In this document: positions 27,577 to 37,154 of the stretch, piece after piece | Layout of the letters: each line of letters starts with the position of its first letter | Position numbering within the stretch: position 1 is the first letter of the stretch | Assembly (NCBI RefSeq): GCF_003382285.1 | Contig: NZ_QTJR01000001.1 | Location: forward strand, 372,001-436,000 | Direction of reading: 5' to 3' | Length of the DNA stretch: 64,000 nucleotides | From: Lysobacter soli | Lineage (GTDB): Bacteria; Pseudomonadota; Gammaproteobacteria; Xanthomonadales; Xanthomonadaceae | Position numbers and translations under genes: made by a program | Notes under the pieces: generated by a model | Told to the model about the DNA's origin: nothing | Databases searched by the model: none | What the model saw: the letters and a program-made list of their open reading frames with translations, nothing else

Positions 27577-28425
27577 TCAGGCGGTGAATTCGAGGTTGTC
27601 GATCAGGCGTGTGCGCCCGAGCCGCGCGGCGATCAGCGCGACCATGGAACCGGTTTCACCGGTTGCCGGCACCGTCAGGTCGGGCCGGCGCAGGACGGCG
27701 TAGTCCGGGTCGAAACCGGCCTCGACCAGGCGCTGCGACGCACCGGCCTCAACGGCTTCGCGCGGCTCGCCAGCGCGGACGGCGTCGGCCATCGCCGCCA
27801 GGCAGCGGCTGATCTGCGCCGCCTGCGCGCGTTCGTCGGCCGAGAGGTACTGGTTGCGCGAGCTCATCGCCAGTCCGTTCGCTTCTCGAACGATGTCGGC
27901 GCCGACGATCTCGATCGGGAACGCGAGGTCGCGGACCATGTAACGCACGACGGCGAGCTGCTGGTAATCCTTGCGGCCGAACACCGCGACGTCCGGCTGC
28001 ACCTGGTTGAACAGTCGCGACACGACGGTCGCAACACCGTCGAAATGGCCGGGACGGGACGCGCCCTCCAGCGTGGCCGTGACGTTCGGCACCTGCACGC
28101 GCACGGTCGCCTCGACGCCGTACGGGTACATCGCCTCCACCGACGGCAGCCAGAGCGCGTCGCAGCCGGCCGCTTCCAGGCCGCGCGCGTCGGCGTCGGG
28201 CGTGCGCGGATAGCGGGCGAAATCCTCGTTCGGACCGAACTGCGTTGGATTGACGAAAACGCTGGCGACCACGCGATCGGCATGCGTGCGCGCGAGTTTC
28301 ACCAGCGAGAAGTGGCCGTCGTGCAGGTTGCCCATCGTCGGCACGAAAGCGACGCGCAGGCCATCGCGCTTCCAGCTGCGCACGCGCTCGCGCAGCGCGT
28401 CGAGTTCGGTGAAGGTGTCGATCAT
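27577..28425 (-). CDS. panC: Pantothenate synthetase
   Basis: ATP-dependent ligation of pantoate and beta-alanine; 282 aa. The HIGH-type motif lies in FVPTMGNLHDGHFSLV. NPTQFGPNEDFARYPRT, FGRKDYQQLAVV and SSRNQYLS are typical. It starts 27 bp after the panB stop. The C terminus (RLGRTRLIDNLEF) is complete. Confidence 0.97.
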   Translation of the reverse strand: MIDTFTELDALRERVRSWKRDGLRVAFVPTMGNLHDGHFSLVKLARTHADRVVASVFVNPTQFGPNEDFARYPRTPDADARGLEAAGCDALWLPSVEAMYPYGVEATVRVQVPNVTATLEGASRPGHFDGVATVVSRLFNQVQPDVAVFGRKDYQQLAVVRYMVRDLAFPIEIVGADIVREANGLAMSSRNQYLSADERAQAAQISRCLAAMADAVRAGEPREAVEAGASQRLVEAGFDPDYAVLRRPDLTVPATGETGSMVALIAARLGRTRLIDNLEFTA

Positions 28426-28452
28426 CGTGTTCGGATCAGGAAGCGGAGCGGA

Positions 28453-29289
28453 TCAGGCGTACGAATGTTCGGCGTCGGGGAACGAACCGTCGCGCACCGC
28501 CTTTGCGTAGGCGGCGAATGCACCGGCAACCGAGCCGCCTTCGGCGAGGAAATCCTTCACGAAGCGCGGCCGGCGATGGCCGGAATTGACGCCCAGCAGA
28601 TCGTGCAGCACCAGCACCTGGCCGTCGCATTGCGGGCCGGCGCCGATGCCGATGGTGGGAATGTCGAGATCGGCGGTGATCGATGCAGCGACCGGCGTGG
28701 GCACGCATTCGAGCACCAGCAGCGTGGCGCCGGCGTCCTGCACGGCGCGGGCGTCTTCGCGGAGGCGCCTGGCGGCGACCTCATCGCGACCCTGCACCTT
28801 GTAGCCGCCCAGGCGCAACACCGATTGCGGCGTGAGGCCCAGGTGCGCGCAGACCGGGATCTCGCGATCGACGAGGAACCGGATGACCTCAAGCTTGTGC
28901 GCGGCGCCTTCGAGCTTGACCATCGCCGCCCCTGCCTGCAGCAGGCGGATCGACGCGTCGAGCGCGCGCTCCGGTGTGGCATCGGCACCGAACGGCAGGT
29001 CGGCGATCAGCAGCGTCTTGTCCAGTCCGCGCGCGACGCAGGCCGTGTGGTACGCGACGTCGGCGGTGGTCACCGGGATCGTGCTGTCGTGTCCCTGCAT
29101 CACCATGCCGAGCGAATCGCCGACCAGCACCAGGTCGATGCCGACGTCCTCCATCGTGCGCGCGAAGCCCGCGTCGTAGCAGGTCAGCATGACCAGCTTG
29201 CGGCCGTCGCGCTTGGCCTGCGCGAGCGCGGGCACGGTCCACGCCTTCTCGGCGGCACGGGACGACTCGTTCGGAGTTCCGCTGTACAT
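28453..29289 (-). CDS. panB: 3-methyl-2-oxobutanoate hydroxymethyltransferase
   Basis: First committed step to pantoate, transferring a hydroxymethyl group from methylene-THF to alpha-ketoisovalerate; 278 aa. Conserved segments are [30 protein letters not shown], the [15 protein letters not shown] block, [25 protein letters not shown] and [20 protein letters not shown]. It follows folK by 28 bp within the pcnB-folK-panB-panC series. Confidence 0.97.
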   Translation of the reverse strand: MYSGTPNESSRAAEKAWTVPALAQAKRDGRKLVMLTCYDAGFARTMEDVGIDLVLVGDSLGMVMQGHDSTIPVTTADVAYHTACVARGLDKTLLIADLPFGADATPERALDASIRLLQAGAAMVKLEGAAHKLEVIRFLVDREIPVCAHLGLTPQSVLRLGGYKVQGRDEVAARRLREDARAVQDAGATLLVLECVPTPVAASITADLDIPTIGIGAGPQCDGQVLVLHDLLGVNSGHRRPRFVKDFLAEGGSVAGAFAAYAKAVRDGSFPDAEHSYA

Positions 29290-29317
29290 GGGCAGCTTCT
29301 ATCGCCGGCGCGAACGC

Positions 29318-29848
29318 TCAGGCGGGATCGAGGGGGTCCGCATACGTTACCCCCTCGACCTGCGCCGGTGCCATCCTCGCCAGCGCCTGCGCGGCGGTGC
29401 CGACGCCGGGGATGTCCACGTCCGGCGCGATTTCGGCCAGCGGCACCAGCACGAAGGCGCGCTCGTGAAGGCGTGGATGCGGCACGTGCAGGCCGGGCGC
29501 GTCGATTCGTTCGTGCCCGTACAGGAGCAGGTCGAGGTCCAGCGTCCGCGGGCCCCAGCGATCGCTGCCGTCTTCCAGCCGATGGCGGCCGGCGTGGCGC
29601 TCGATTTCGAGCAGGTCGTCCAGCAACTGCCGCGGCGCGCGGCGCGTATGCAGCAGCGCGACGGCGTTGATGAAATCCGGCTGGTCGGTCACGCCCCACG
29701 CGGCGGTGCGATACAGCTTCGACGCGATCGCCACGCGCGTGTCGGGCAGCGCATCGAGCGAGCGCAACGCAGCCTTCAACGTGGCGAGGCTGTCGCCCAG
29801 ATTGCTGCCCAAGCCGATGAAGGCCCGGTTTTCAGGCGTTTGGCTCAT
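29318..29848 (-). CDS. folK: 2-amino-4-hydroxy-6-hydroxymethyldihydropteridine pyrophosphokinase
   Basis: Pyrophosphorylates the pterin in folate synthesis; 176 aa. Motifs are AFIGLGSNLGDS at the N terminus, AWGVTDQPDFINAV, the GPRTLDLDLLLYG signature and VPHPRLHERAFVL. Its ATG at 29848 overlaps the pcnB stop as ATGA. The much longer open frame upstream is a shadow inside pcnB. Confidence 0.96.
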   Translation of the reverse strand: MSQTPENRAFIGLGSNLGDSLATLKAALRSLDALPDTRVAIASKLYRTAAWGVTDQPDFINAVALLHTRRAPRQLLDDLLEIERHAGRHRLEDGSDRWGPRTLDLDLLLYGHERIDAPGLHVPHPRLHERAFVLVPLAEIAPDVDIPGVGTAAQALARMAPAQVEGVTYADPLDPA

Positions 29849-31170
29849 TCGCCGCCGTGGGCGGTCTTGCGACGACGACGGCGGCGCTTGCGCGGCGCAT
29901 CGCCTTCTTCGCTCGACTCGGCGTCGCGATGCGCGTCTGCCGCGGCCAACGCGTGCGCGGGGTCGGTCTGCGCCTCGCGCCAGAACGCCACGTCGTCGGC
30001 GTGCTCCTCGGAAGCCGCCATGCGCAGGTTGAGGAAATCGAACGCCGCACGGAAGCGCGGATGCGCAAGCGTGCGGAACACCCGCTTGCGCTGGCGCTGC
30101 GAGAAGCGCGACTGCAGCAGCCAGATTTCCTGCATCGGCAGCGAGAAACGACGCGGCAGCGCGATGGTTTCCAACTGGTGCACGGTGACACGATCGGCCG
30201 CGCGACGCTGCGCTTCGGCTGCGTGCACGCCCTGCGCCTGCAGCGTGATCAGCGCGCGGCAATACGCCGGCCACAGCAGCAGTGCGAAGAGGAACGCCGG
30301 CGACACCGGCTCGTCGTTCGCCACGCGTGTGTCGGTGCCCTTCAGGCCTTCCAGCAGCATGCGGCGCAGCGCACCGCTGCGATTGGACTTCAGCGCGGCA
30401 GCGGTTTCCGGCAGCAGCGCCGGCAGCAGGCCGTGGCGCTCTAGGCCGAGGAAACTCTTCACGGCATGACCGGAGAGGAACAGCTTCAGGCATTCCTCGA
30501 ACAGGCGCGCCGGCGCGGCTTCGCGCAGCAGCGGCGCCAGTTGCGCGATCGGCTTGGCCGTTTCCGTTTCGATCTCGAAATCGAGCTTCGCCGCCAGGCG
30601 CACCGCGCGCAGCATGCGTACGGGATCTTCGCGATAGCGCGTTTCCGGATCGCCGATCAGGCGCATCAAACGGTTGCGCACATCATCGAAACCGCCGGTG
30701 TAATCGCGCACCGAGAAATCCTCGATCGCGTAGTACAGCGCGTTGGCGGTGAAATCGCGACGGACCGCGTCGTCCTCGATCGAACCGTACACGTTGTCGC
30801 GCAGGACGCGGCCGCCTTCGTGCAGCTCGCGGTCGCCGCTGCCGTCGTCGCTGTTGGCGCGGAACGTCGCGACTTCGATGATCTCGCGCCCGTAGACGAC
30901 GTGCGCCAGGCGGAAGCGGCGCCCGATGAGGCGGCAGTTGCGGAACAGGCCCTTGACCTCTTCCGGCGTCGCGTTGGTGGCGACGTCGAAGTCCTTCGGA
31001 TGGCCGCCGATGAGCAGGTCCCGCACGGCGCCGCCGACGAGGTAGGCCTCGAAACCTCCTTCGCGCAGGCGATAAAGCACGCGCAGGGCATTGGGGCTGA
31101 TGTCGCGCCGCGAGACGTTGTGCTGGTCGCGCGGGATGATCTGCAATTGGGTTCGGATATGAGGTTGCAT
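29845..31170 (-). CDS. pcnB: Poly(A) polymerase I
   Basis: Adds poly(A) tails to RNA 3' ends for decay; 441 aa. The class II nucleotidyltransferase core is clear: YLVGGAVRDLLIGGHPKDFDVATNATPEEV, RRDFTANALYYAI and RLIGDPETRYREDPVRMLRAVRLAAKL. The C terminus is very basic (KRRRRRRKTAHGG) as in PcnB rather than CCA-adding enzymes, which supports the assignment. ATG 31170 begins MQPHIRTQLQIIPRDQHNVSR. It is first gene of the folK-panBC series. Confidence 0.95.
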   Translation of the reverse strand: MQPHIRTQLQIIPRDQHNVSRRDISPNALRVLYRLREGGFEAYLVGGAVRDLLIGGHPKDFDVATNATPEEVKGLFRNCRLIGRRFRLAHVVYGREIIEVATFRANSDDGSGDRELHEGGRVLRDNVYGSIEDDAVRRDFTANALYYAIEDFSVRDYTGGFDDVRNRLMRLIGDPETRYREDPVRMLRAVRLAAKLDFEIETETAKPIAQLAPLLREAAPARLFEECLKLFLSGHAVKSFLGLERHGLLPALLPETAAALKSNRSGALRRMLLEGLKGTDTRVANDEPVSPAFLFALLLWPAYCRALITLQAQGVHAAEAQRRAADRVTVHQLETIALPRRFSLPMQEIWLLQSRFSQRQRKRVFRTLAHPRFRAAFDFLNLRMAASEEHADDVAFWREAQTDPAHALAAADAHRDAESSEEGDAPRKRRRRRRKTAHGGE

Positions 31171-31207
31171 CAGGCGGGCGTGCCGCGGATCCTTGGAAAG
31201 ATGGCCG

Positions 31208-31236
31208 TTGCCGCCGGCAACAGCGGCGCATATACT
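31208..31236 (+). promoter_or_regulatory. Sigma-70 promoter of tRNA-Glu
   Basis: TTGCCG at 31208-31213 and TATACT at 31231-31236 are separated by 17 bp. The GC-rich stretch just after the -10 box is typical of stringently controlled stable-RNA promoters. The tRNA begins about 43 bp beyond the expected transcription start. Confidence 0.75.
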
Positions 31237-31285
31237 AGCAAGCCGCGTAACGTTGAGAGCCTGCGCGGGGTTCACCGCTCCACAT

Positions 31286-31361
31286 GCTCCCATCGTCTAG
31301 AGGCCTAGGACACCGCCCTCTCAAGGCAGTAACACGGGTTCGAATCCCGTTGGGAGTACCA
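31286..31361 (+). tRNA. tRNA-Glu (anticodon CTC)
   Basis: The 76-base sequence folds as a tRNA. The acceptor gctccca pairs with tgggagt, with a G-T closing pair at position 1. The D arm is tctagaggcctagga, the anticodon loop ctCTCaa, and the T arm acgggttcgaatcccgt. CCA is encoded. It closely follows the layout of enterobacterial tRNA-Glu, but with CTC rather than TTC, so it reads GAG. Confidence 0.95.
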
Positions 31362-31532
31362 ATTCCTGAAGCCCGCGCAGCGATGCGCGGGCTTTTTCTT
31401 TGGCCTCGCCGGGCCCATCCGCCAAGCCCGGCTTGGGGCTCGTCACCCCGAATCGCTAGACTATCGCGATGCCCCGGCGCGCCTTCACGGCGCCCCTGTT
31501 CCAAGGCACCACTTTCACGGAAGCCCCGAGCC

Positions 31533-31856
31533 ATGCCCTTCGTCGTCACCGAGAACTGCATCAAGTGCAAGTACACCGACTGCGTGGAGGTGTGCCCGGT
31601 CGACTGTTTCCATGAGGGCCCGAACTTCCTGGTGATCGATCCGGACGAGTGCATCGACTGCACCCTGTGCGAGCCGGAGTGCCCGATCAACGCGATCTAC
31701 CCCGAGGATGACGTCCCGGCCGGCCAGGAAGGCTACGTGGCGCTCAATGCCGAACTTTCGAAGGCTTGGCCGGTTATCACCACCCGCAAGGACCCGCTGC
31801 CGGACGCCAAGGAATGGGAAGGCAAGCCAGGCAAGCTGGACCTGCTGGAGCGCTGA
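31533..31856 (+). CDS. fdxA: 7Fe ferredoxin FdxA
   Basis: Small soluble electron carrier of 107 aa. N-terminal Cys motifs [18 protein letters not shown] bind one 3Fe-4S and part of a 4Fe-4S cluster, and [12 protein letters not shown] completes the 4Fe-4S site. The VVTENCIKC start and the C-terminal [19 protein letters not shown] tail are those of the Azotobacter-type 7Fe ferredoxin common in proteobacteria. ATG 31533 is the family start. It is a single gene with a terminator. Confidence 0.96.
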   Translation: MPFVVTENCIKCKYTDCVEVCPVDCFHEGPNFLVIDPDECIDCTLCEPECPINAIYPEDDVPAGQEGYVALNAELSKAWPVITTRKDPLPDAKEWEGKPGKLDLLER

Positions 31857-31906
31857 AAGCCCGCGGTCGGGCCCAGCTCCACCGGGCCGGCTGCGAAGCG
31901 GAAAAG

Positions 31907-31933
31907 AAAACGGGCGCCGAAGCGCCCGTTTTT
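31907..31933. terminator. Bidirectional terminator between fdxA and the BamC-like gene
   Basis: The perfect stem cgggcgc / gcgcccg is flanked by an A-rich run on one side (aaaa) and ttttt on the other. It can end transcription from fdxA (plus) and from the lipoprotein gene (minus). Confidence 0.85.
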
Positions 31934-31952
31934 CGTTCCGGCGACTGGCGCC

Positions 31953-32453
31953 TTACTGCGCGCCGAGGGCGGTGCGCAGCGTATCGATGAGCTTCTTCGG
32001 CGCCGCACCGGTGGCCGGCAGGCCGCGCGGGTCGACCGCCGACACGTACGAGCCGGCCGACGCGCCGGCCACGCGAACGAGGAAGTTGGCGCCCTCGTAG
32101 CTGACGTCATACACGCCCAGCGCTTCGGCGCGGCTGGTGATCGTCACGCCCTGCACCGCGGCCAACGCTTCGCCGACTTTCGCGAACGCTTCCTCGCGAC
32201 CGGTCGCCAGGCCGAAACCGCCCGACGCCTGGCCCGATTCCACCGACTGGCGCGCGGCGGCGGACGGGACGTTCACGGCGGTGTCGGTGCGCGGCAGGTC
32301 GAGGTCCGGCGGGACTTCCAGCGGGCGCGTTTCCGGGCTCTGCGCGTAGAGGTCGCTGCCCTTGCGGAACCAGCTGCAGCCGGAGCCGAGCGCGACACCT
32401 ACCAGCAACAGGCCGGCCACGGCGGCGCGGGCGATCGAAACGTTGGGACGCAT
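31953..32453 (-). CDS. BamC-like (NlpB/lipoprotein-34) outer-membrane lipoprotein
   Basis: A 166-aa lipoprotein with lipobox LGSGC near residue 26. It is followed by SWFRKGSDLYAQSPETRPLEVPPDLDLPRTD, a pattern resembling the unstructured N-terminal arm of BamC that contacts BamD. The remaining roughly 90 residues form one small domain, whereas enterobacterial BamC has two helix-grip domains, so this is a short form. It lies 19 bp after dapA, the same pairing seen for nlpB/bamC elsewhere. Function in outer-membrane protein assembly is inferred. Confidence 0.75.
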   Translation of the reverse strand: MRPNVSIARAAVAGLLLVGVALGSGCSWFRKGSDLYAQSPETRPLEVPPDLDLPRTDTAVNVPSAAARQSVESGQASGGFGLATGREEAFAKVGEALAAVQGVTITSRAEALGVYDVSYEGANFLVRVAGASAGSYVSAVDPRGLPATGAAPKKLIDTLRTALGAQ

Positions 32454-32471
32454 GTAAGTCTCCTGCAGGGT

Positions 32472-33443
32472 TCAGGCCACGAGCGATTCGTGGCTTTCCA
32501 GTTCGAGTTCGGCGACCAGCGCGGCGATCGTCGCGGCAGTACCGGCATGTGCTGCCGAGAGCGGCAGCAGCGGCAGTCGAAGCCCGTGGCCGATGCCCTG
32601 TCGCGCCAGCAGCGCCTTGACGGGGATCGGGTTGGGCTCGACGCCGAGGAAGTCGTACGTCGTCTGCAGGCGCGCATCGAGTGCGAGCGCGGCGTCGCGC
32701 TGGCCCGCGCGCGCCAGGTCGGCAAGGCGTCGGAACGCACGCGGCACGACGTTCGAGGCGACGGAAATCACGCCATCGGCACCGGCGAACATCGCGCGGC
32801 ACGCGGTCGGATCGTCGCCGCTGAGGATCGCGAATTCCTCGCTGCGCAGTTCGAGCAGCGCGGCCATGCGCTCGGGCTCGCTGCGCGCTTCCTTGATGCC
32901 GACGATGCGCGGATGCGACACCAGTTCGGCCACCGTTTCCGGAAGCAGGTCGCCGCCGGTGCGACCGGGCACGTTGTAGAGGACGACCGGCAGCGCGCCG
33001 TCGTCGGCAATGGCGCGGTAATGCGCGATCAGGCCGGCCTGCGTCGGACGCACGTAAGGCGGGGTCACGACCAGCGCCGCGTCGGCGCCGAGCGCGGCGA
33101 CGCGACGGGTGAGTTCGATGGTCTTGGCGGTATTCGACAGGCCGGTGCCGGCCAGCACCGGGATGCGTCCTGCCACGCGTTCGACCGCGGTGCGCAGCAG
33201 CGTGTCGTACTCGGCGTCGAACAGTGCCGCCGCTTCGCCGGTGGAGCCGGCGACGACGACGCCCTGGGTGCCTGCGGCGAGTTGCCCGTCGAGCAGTCGG
33301 TTCCAGGCGTCGAGGTCGATTTCGCCGGACGCGGTGAAAGGCGTCGCCAGCGCGGTGATGCTGCCGGAAAGTCGCAAGGTCTTCGGTTCCGAGGGGCCGC
33401 GTTTGCAGGAATCCGCGCGGGCTGCGCGGGGGTTGGATGACAT
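32472..33443 (-). CDS. dapA: 4-hydroxy-tetrahydrodipicolinate synthase
   Basis: Condenses pyruvate and aspartate semialdehyde on the lysine/diaminopimelate path. Signature elements are [25 protein letters not shown], the catalytic Tyr in [10 protein letters not shown] and the Schiff-base Lys in IVGIKEA. The frame opens at ATG 33443 (323 aa), but the first 20 or so residues are unlike the family. A TTG just before [12 protein letters not shown] would give the usual length, so the true start may be about 33380. The BamC-like gene follows closely. Confidence 0.93.
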   Translation of the reverse strand: MSSNPRAARADSCKRGPSEPKTLRLSGSITALATPFTASGEIDLDAWNRLLDGQLAAGTQGVVVAGSTGEAAALFDAEYDTLLRTAVERVAGRIPVLAGTGLSNTAKTIELTRRVAALGADAALVVTPPYVRPTQAGLIAHYRAIADDGALPVVLYNVPGRTGGDLLPETVAELVSHPRIVGIKEARSEPERMAALLELRSEEFAILSGDDPTACRAMFAGADGVISVASNVVPRAFRRLADLARAGQRDAALALDARLQTTYDFLGVEPNPIPVKALLARQGIGHGLRLPLLPLSAAHAGTAATIAALVAELELESHESLVA

Positions 33444-33499
33444 CGTCTCGGCGCGGTTCGAACGGCGTCGAGCGCGCGCGCAGCGCTTCCAGATGTTAC

Positions 33500-33529
33500 T
33501 TGCGGCGCGAAAGCGTGGGCAAGTATGCT
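33500..33529 (+). promoter_or_regulatory. Probable promoter of gcvR
   Basis: TTGCGG at 33500 and TATGCT at 33524 are spaced by 18 bp, about 70 bp before the proposed TTG start of gcvR. Its position also argues against a more upstream start for that gene. Confidence 0.5.
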
Positions 33530-33601
33530 CCCGCCAAGCACGGGCCCCTCACGGGCCACCATTCAGTATCCGAGCCCAGGCTCACCAGGACAGGCGCCGC
33601 C

Positions 33602-34162
33602 TTGACCGATTCCGCTTCCCGGCCGTCGCCGAACGAAAACCACCTCCTGATCAACGCCTACACGACGCATCCGGAGTCGCCGCTGCTGTCGGTGACGCGT
33701 CGTATCGCCGATTCGGGGTGCAATCTCGTCGACGCGCGCCTGGCCACCGTCGGCCGCGACGTGTCGGTCACGACGCTCGCGGTGGGTTCGTGGGATTCGG
33801 TCGCCAAGCTCGAAGCCATGCTCACGCGCCTGGAGCGCGAGGAAGGCCTGAAACTGGTGTGGTATCGCACCGGCGCCAAGCAGGTGCAGTCCAGCCTGCT
33901 GCCGTACGTGGTGGAAGTGGTTGCCGCCGACAAGCCGGGCATCCTGTTCCAGCTGGCCGATTTCTTCGACCGCCAGGGCATCACCATCGAAAGCCTGCAT
34001 TCGTCGCGTTACCGCGCGATGCAGACCGGCGCCGAGATGTTCTCGGCCCAGATCACCATCGGCGTGCCTTCCAGCATGCACATCGCCGCGCTGCGCGACG
34101 ACTTCCTCGAGTTCTGCGACCACCTCAACCTCGACGCGATCATGGACCCGATGAAGTTCTGA
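33602..34162 (+). CDS. gcvR: GcvR-type ACT-domain regulator
   Basis: Protein of 186 aa with two ACT domains, similar to the glycine-cleavage repressor GcvR, which works by binding GcvA. The first ACT region starts NHLLINAYTTHPESPLLSVTRRIADSGCNLVDARLATVG. The second starts YVVEVVAADKPGILFQLADFFDRQGITIESLHSSRY. No DNA-binding domain is present. TTG 33602 is chosen because the conserved part starts soon after it, a caggaca-like purine stretch precedes it, and a promoter lies just upstream. It is 31 bp before bcp. Confidence 0.8.
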   Translation: MTDSASRPSPNENHLLINAYTTHPESPLLSVTRRIADSGCNLVDARLATVGRDVSVTTLAVGSWDSVAKLEAMLTRLEREEGLKLVWYRTGAKQVQSSLLPYVVEVVAADKPGILFQLADFFDRQGITIESLHSSRYRAMQTGAEMFSAQITIGVPSSMHIAALRDDFLEFCDHLNLDAIMDPMKF

Positions 34163-34193
34163 TCGCCCGCGCGAACGGAACCTGCAAAAGACG

Positions 34194-34679
34194 ATGCCCC
34201 TCGACACCGGCGACCGAATCCCGAAGAACGTCTCCACCCTGCCCCTGGCGCTGTCCAGCGGCGAGACCGCGCATCTGAAGGACTACGAAGGCGGCTGGCT
34301 GGTCCTGTACTTCTATCCGAAGGACAGCACGCCCGGCTGCACGACCGAAGGCATCGACTTCAATGCGCTGCTGCCGAAGTTCACCAAGCTCGGCGCGACC
34401 GTGCTGGGCGTGTCGCGCGATTCGATCAAGTCGCACCAGAACTTCTGCGCGAAGCAGGGTTTCAAGTTCGACCTGGTGAGCGACCGCGACGAAGCGCTCT
34501 GCAACGCTTTCGACGTGATCAAGCCCAAGAAGCTCTACGGCCGCGAATACGTCGGCGTCGAGCGCAGTACGTTCCTCATCGATCCCAAGGGCGTCATCGC
34601 CCAGTCATGGCGGCCGGTGAAAGTGCCGGGCCATGCGCAAGCCGTCCTCGACGCGCTCAAGGAACACGCAACGCAGTGA
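34194..34679 (+). CDS. bcp: Thioredoxin-dependent peroxiredoxin (Bcp/PrxQ)
   Basis: Reduces peroxides using thioredoxin; 161 aa. The peroxidatic Cys49 sits in YPKDSTPGCTTEG. There is no Cys five residues later as in E. coli Bcp; instead Cys85 in HQNFCAKQGF is placed like the resolving cysteine of the Xanthomonas PrxQ described with a Cys48-Cys84 pair. The C-terminal RSTFLIDPKGVIAQSWRPVKVPGHA is typical. It lies immediately after gcvR. Confidence 0.94.
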   Translation: MPLDTGDRIPKNVSTLPLALSSGETAHLKDYEGGWLVLYFYPKDSTPGCTTEGIDFNALLPKFTKLGATVLGVSRDSIKSHQNFCAKQGFKFDLVSDRDEALCNAFDVIKPKKLYGREYVGVERSTFLIDPKGVIAQSWRPVKVPGHAQAVLDALKEHATQ

Positions 34680-34857
34680 CCCCCTTCGTGCACACGCAAC
34701 GCCGCCGTCCCGCATCGCGGGCCACGGCAGCGTCGCCGTGCGCGAAAGGCGCGCAACTTGCATGCGGTCGCGCAGTCAGGTTTCCCGCCGCGCGAAGCAG
34801 TACACCACGCAACAGCCTCCCGTTTTCCAGGCAGTCCCACCCGCTCCGGAGTGTTCG

Positions 34858-36255
34858 ATGACCAGAAGCAAGCGGATCTACGTGCTCGACACCAACGTCC
34901 TCATGCACGACCCGACCGCGCTGTTCAAATTCGAGGAACACGATGTCTTCCTGCCCATGCAGGTCATCGAGGAACTCGACAACGCCAAGAAAGGCACCTC
35001 CGAAGCCAGCCGCAACGCGCGCCAGGTCAGCCGCTTCCTCAACGAACTGATCGAAGCCGGCGGTTCCGACAAGATCTCCGAAGGCATCCCGCTCAACCGT
35101 CCGCAGGGCCTGCAGCTGCGCGGCGCGCAGAGCATCGGCCGCCTTCGCTTCCAGACGCGCGATTTCGATTCGGGCAAGCGCTTCGGCGCCGTGATTCCCG
35201 ACAACCACATCCTGGGTTCGATCCTCGCGCTGAAGGAAGCCGAGCCCGGCGTGCCGGTGGTCTTCATCTCGAAAGACGTCAACCTGCGCATCAAGGCGTC
35301 GATCGCCGGCATCGTGTCGGAGGATTACGAGAACGATCGCGCGCTCGACGACTTCAGCCTGCTGTACACCGGCGCGACCGCGCTGCCGGAGGATTTCTGG
35401 CAGCGCTACGGCAAGGACCTGAAGTCCTGGACCGAGAAGGGCCGCACGTTCTACGAGATCCACCGCCGTGACGAGGACGACTTCCATCCGAACCAGTTCC
35501 TGTACCTGCCGGGCGACGAGGAATCGGAACTGAAGGTCGCACGCGTCAACGACGAGAAGGTGGTGCTGCAGATCGTCGACGACTACCGCCACCACCAGCA
35601 TGCCGTGTGGGGAATCGCCGCGCGCAACCGCGAACAGAACTTCGCGCTCAACGCGCTGATGGATCCGGAAATCGACTTCGTCACGCTGCTCGGCACCGCC
35701 GGCACCGGCAAGACGCTGCTCGCGCTCGCCGCGGGCCTGGCGCAGACGATGGACCAGCAGCGCTATCGCGAAATCATCATGACCCGCGCGACGGTGAGCG
35801 TCGGCGAGGACATCGGCTTCCTGCCGGGCACGGAGGAGGAAAAGATGACGCCGTGGATGGGCGCGCTGACCGACAACCTGGAAGTGCTCACGCACAACCA
35901 GGAAGGCGGCAGCTGGGGCCGCGCGGCCACCAACGACCTGCTCGCCAGCCGCATCAAGATCCGTTCGATGAACTTCATGCGCGGCCGCACGTTCCTCAGC
36001 CGCTGGCTGATCTTGGACGAAGCGCAGAACCTCACGCCCAAGCAGATGAAGACGCTGATCACGCGCGCCGGCCCCGGGACGAAGATCGTGTGCCTGGGCA
36101 ACGTCGAACAGATCGACACGCCGTACCTCACCGAAACCACGTCGGGCCTGACCTACGCGGTCGACCGCTTCAAGAACTGGGACCACAGCGCGCACATCAC
36201 GCTGCGTCGCGGCGAGCGCTCGCGCCTGGCCGATTACGCTTCAGAAGTGCTGTAA
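34858..36255 (+). CDS. PIN domain-PhoH family ATPase
   Basis: A 465-aa fusion of an N-terminal PIN nuclease-like domain (residues 1-140; acidic residues in [24 protein letters not shown] and SIGRL...DNHILGSIL) with a C-terminal PhoH P-loop domain. The P-loop domain has [15 protein letters not shown] as Walker [47 protein letters not shown] as Walker B, and [17 protein letters not shown]. This is the PhoH2/YlaK-like form with proposed RNA helicase and ribonuclease activity. ATG 34858 begins the PIN core; an upstream in-frame extension is low-complexity and unlikely. Confidence 0.92.
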   Translation: MTRSKRIYVLDTNVLMHDPTALFKFEEHDVFLPMQVIEELDNAKKGTSEASRNARQVSRFLNELIEAGGSDKISEGIPLNRPQGLQLRGAQSIGRLRFQTRDFDSGKRFGAVIPDNHILGSILALKEAEPGVPVVFISKDVNLRIKASIAGIVSEDYENDRALDDFSLLYTGATALPEDFWQRYGKDLKSWTEKGRTFYEIHRRDEDDFHPNQFLYLPGDEESELKVARVNDEKVVLQIVDDYRHHQHAVWGIAARNREQNFALNALMDPEIDFVTLLGTAGTGKTLLALAAGLAQTMDQQRYREIIMTRATVSVGEDIGFLPGTEEEKMTPWMGALTDNLEVLTHNQEGGSWGRAATNDLLASRIKIRSMNFMRGRTFLSRWLILDEAQNLTPKQMKTLITRAGPGTKIVCLGNVEQIDTPYLTETTSGLTYAVDRFKNWDHSAHITLRRGERSRLADYASEVL

Positions 36256-36270
36256 CACCATGCCGTGAAG

Positions 36271-36296
36271 CCCCTCTCCCGCGAGCGGGAGAGGGG
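36271..36296. terminator. 12-bp palindrome after the phoH-like gene
   Basis: cccctctcccgc pairs perfectly with gcgggagagggg across a two-base centre, 16 bp after the stop codon and followed by ttggggtgagg. It resembles palindromes dispersed in xanthomonad genomes and may act as a terminator, although the T run is short. Confidence 0.5.
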
Positions 36297-36332
36297 TTGG
36301 GGTGAGGCCGTCCCAGCAGGCACACTGTCGCC

Positions 36333-37154
36333 ATGAACGACACCGCCCTGCCCCCCTGTGCCCTCACCATCGCCGGCTCCGATTCCGGCGGCGGCGCGGG
36401 TATCCAGGCCGACCTGAAGACCTTCGCCGCACACCGCGTGCACGGGCTCAGCGCGATCGCCGCACTCACCGCGCAGCACACGCGCGCCGTTACTGCCGTG
36501 CACGTGCCCGATGTCGCGTTCCTGCGCGCGCAGATCGACGCATGCTTCGACGATTTCACCATCGGCGCGGTGAAACTCGGCATGCTGGCCAACGCCGAGG
36601 TGATCCTCGCCGTCGCCGATGCGCTCGAACACCACAAACCGAAGCATGTCGTGCTCGATCCGGTGATGGTCTCGACGTCCGGCGCGCGCCTGCTCGAACC
36701 CGGCGCGCTCGATGCCTTGCGTACGCGCCTGCTGCCGATGGCGACGCTGGTGACGCCGAACCTGCCGGAAGCCGAACTGCTGATCGGCGAACGCATCGAG
36801 GACGTGGACGCCATGCACGGCGCGATCGACGCATTGCACGCGCTCGGCACGAAGGCGGTGCTGCTGAAAGGCGGCCATCTGCCGGTGGAGGCCGCACGCG
36901 ATGAGGTCGTCGACCTGTTCGCCGATGGCAACGGCGTGCATCCGATGTCGCATGCGCGGCTGAAGATCGACGCGCACGGCACGGGGTGCACGCTCGCTTC
37001 GGCGGTCGCGGCGAACCTGTGCCTTGGCCGCGACCTGCGCGACGCGAGCATCGCCGCCACCGATTACGTGCACGCCGCCCTGCTTCGAGGCTATCGCCCG
37101 GGCCGTGGCGACGTGCTGGTGCTCGATCATTTCGGAGCCGCGCCGCATGGATGA
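36333..37154 (+). CDS. thiD: Bifunctional hydroxymethylpyrimidine kinase/phosphomethylpyrimidine kinase
   Basis: Phosphorylates HMP and HMP-P for thiamine synthesis; 273 aa. Ribokinase-fold marks are [30 protein letters not shown], the [10 protein letters not shown] block, [21 protein letters not shown] and the anion-hole [14 protein letters not shown]. No TPP riboswitch could be recognised in the short upstream gap. The last 8 bp overlap the alpha/beta hydrolase gene. Confidence 0.96.
   Translation: MNDTALPPCALTIAGSDSGGGAGIQADLKTFAAHRVHGLSAIAALTAQHTRAVTAVHVPDVAFLRAQIDACFDDFTIGAVKLGMLANAEVILAVADALEHHKPKHVVLDPVMVSTSGARLLEPGALDALRTRLLPMATLVTPNLPEAELLIGERIEDVDAMHGAIDALHALGTKAVLLKGGHLPVEAARDEVVDLFADGNGVHPMSHARLKIDAHGTGCTLASAVAANLCLGRDLRDASIAATDYVHAALLRGYRPGRGDVLVLDHFGAAPHG

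Noticed and set aside
34657-36195. 512-codon minus-strand frame opposite the PIN-PhoH gene
   Set aside because: The plus-strand gene has complete PIN and P-loop motifs; the antisense frame has none.
36255-36333. TPP riboswitch before thiD
   Set aside because: The 77-bp gap contains only the cccctctcccgc palindrome. The conserved THI-box segments are absent and the space is too short.
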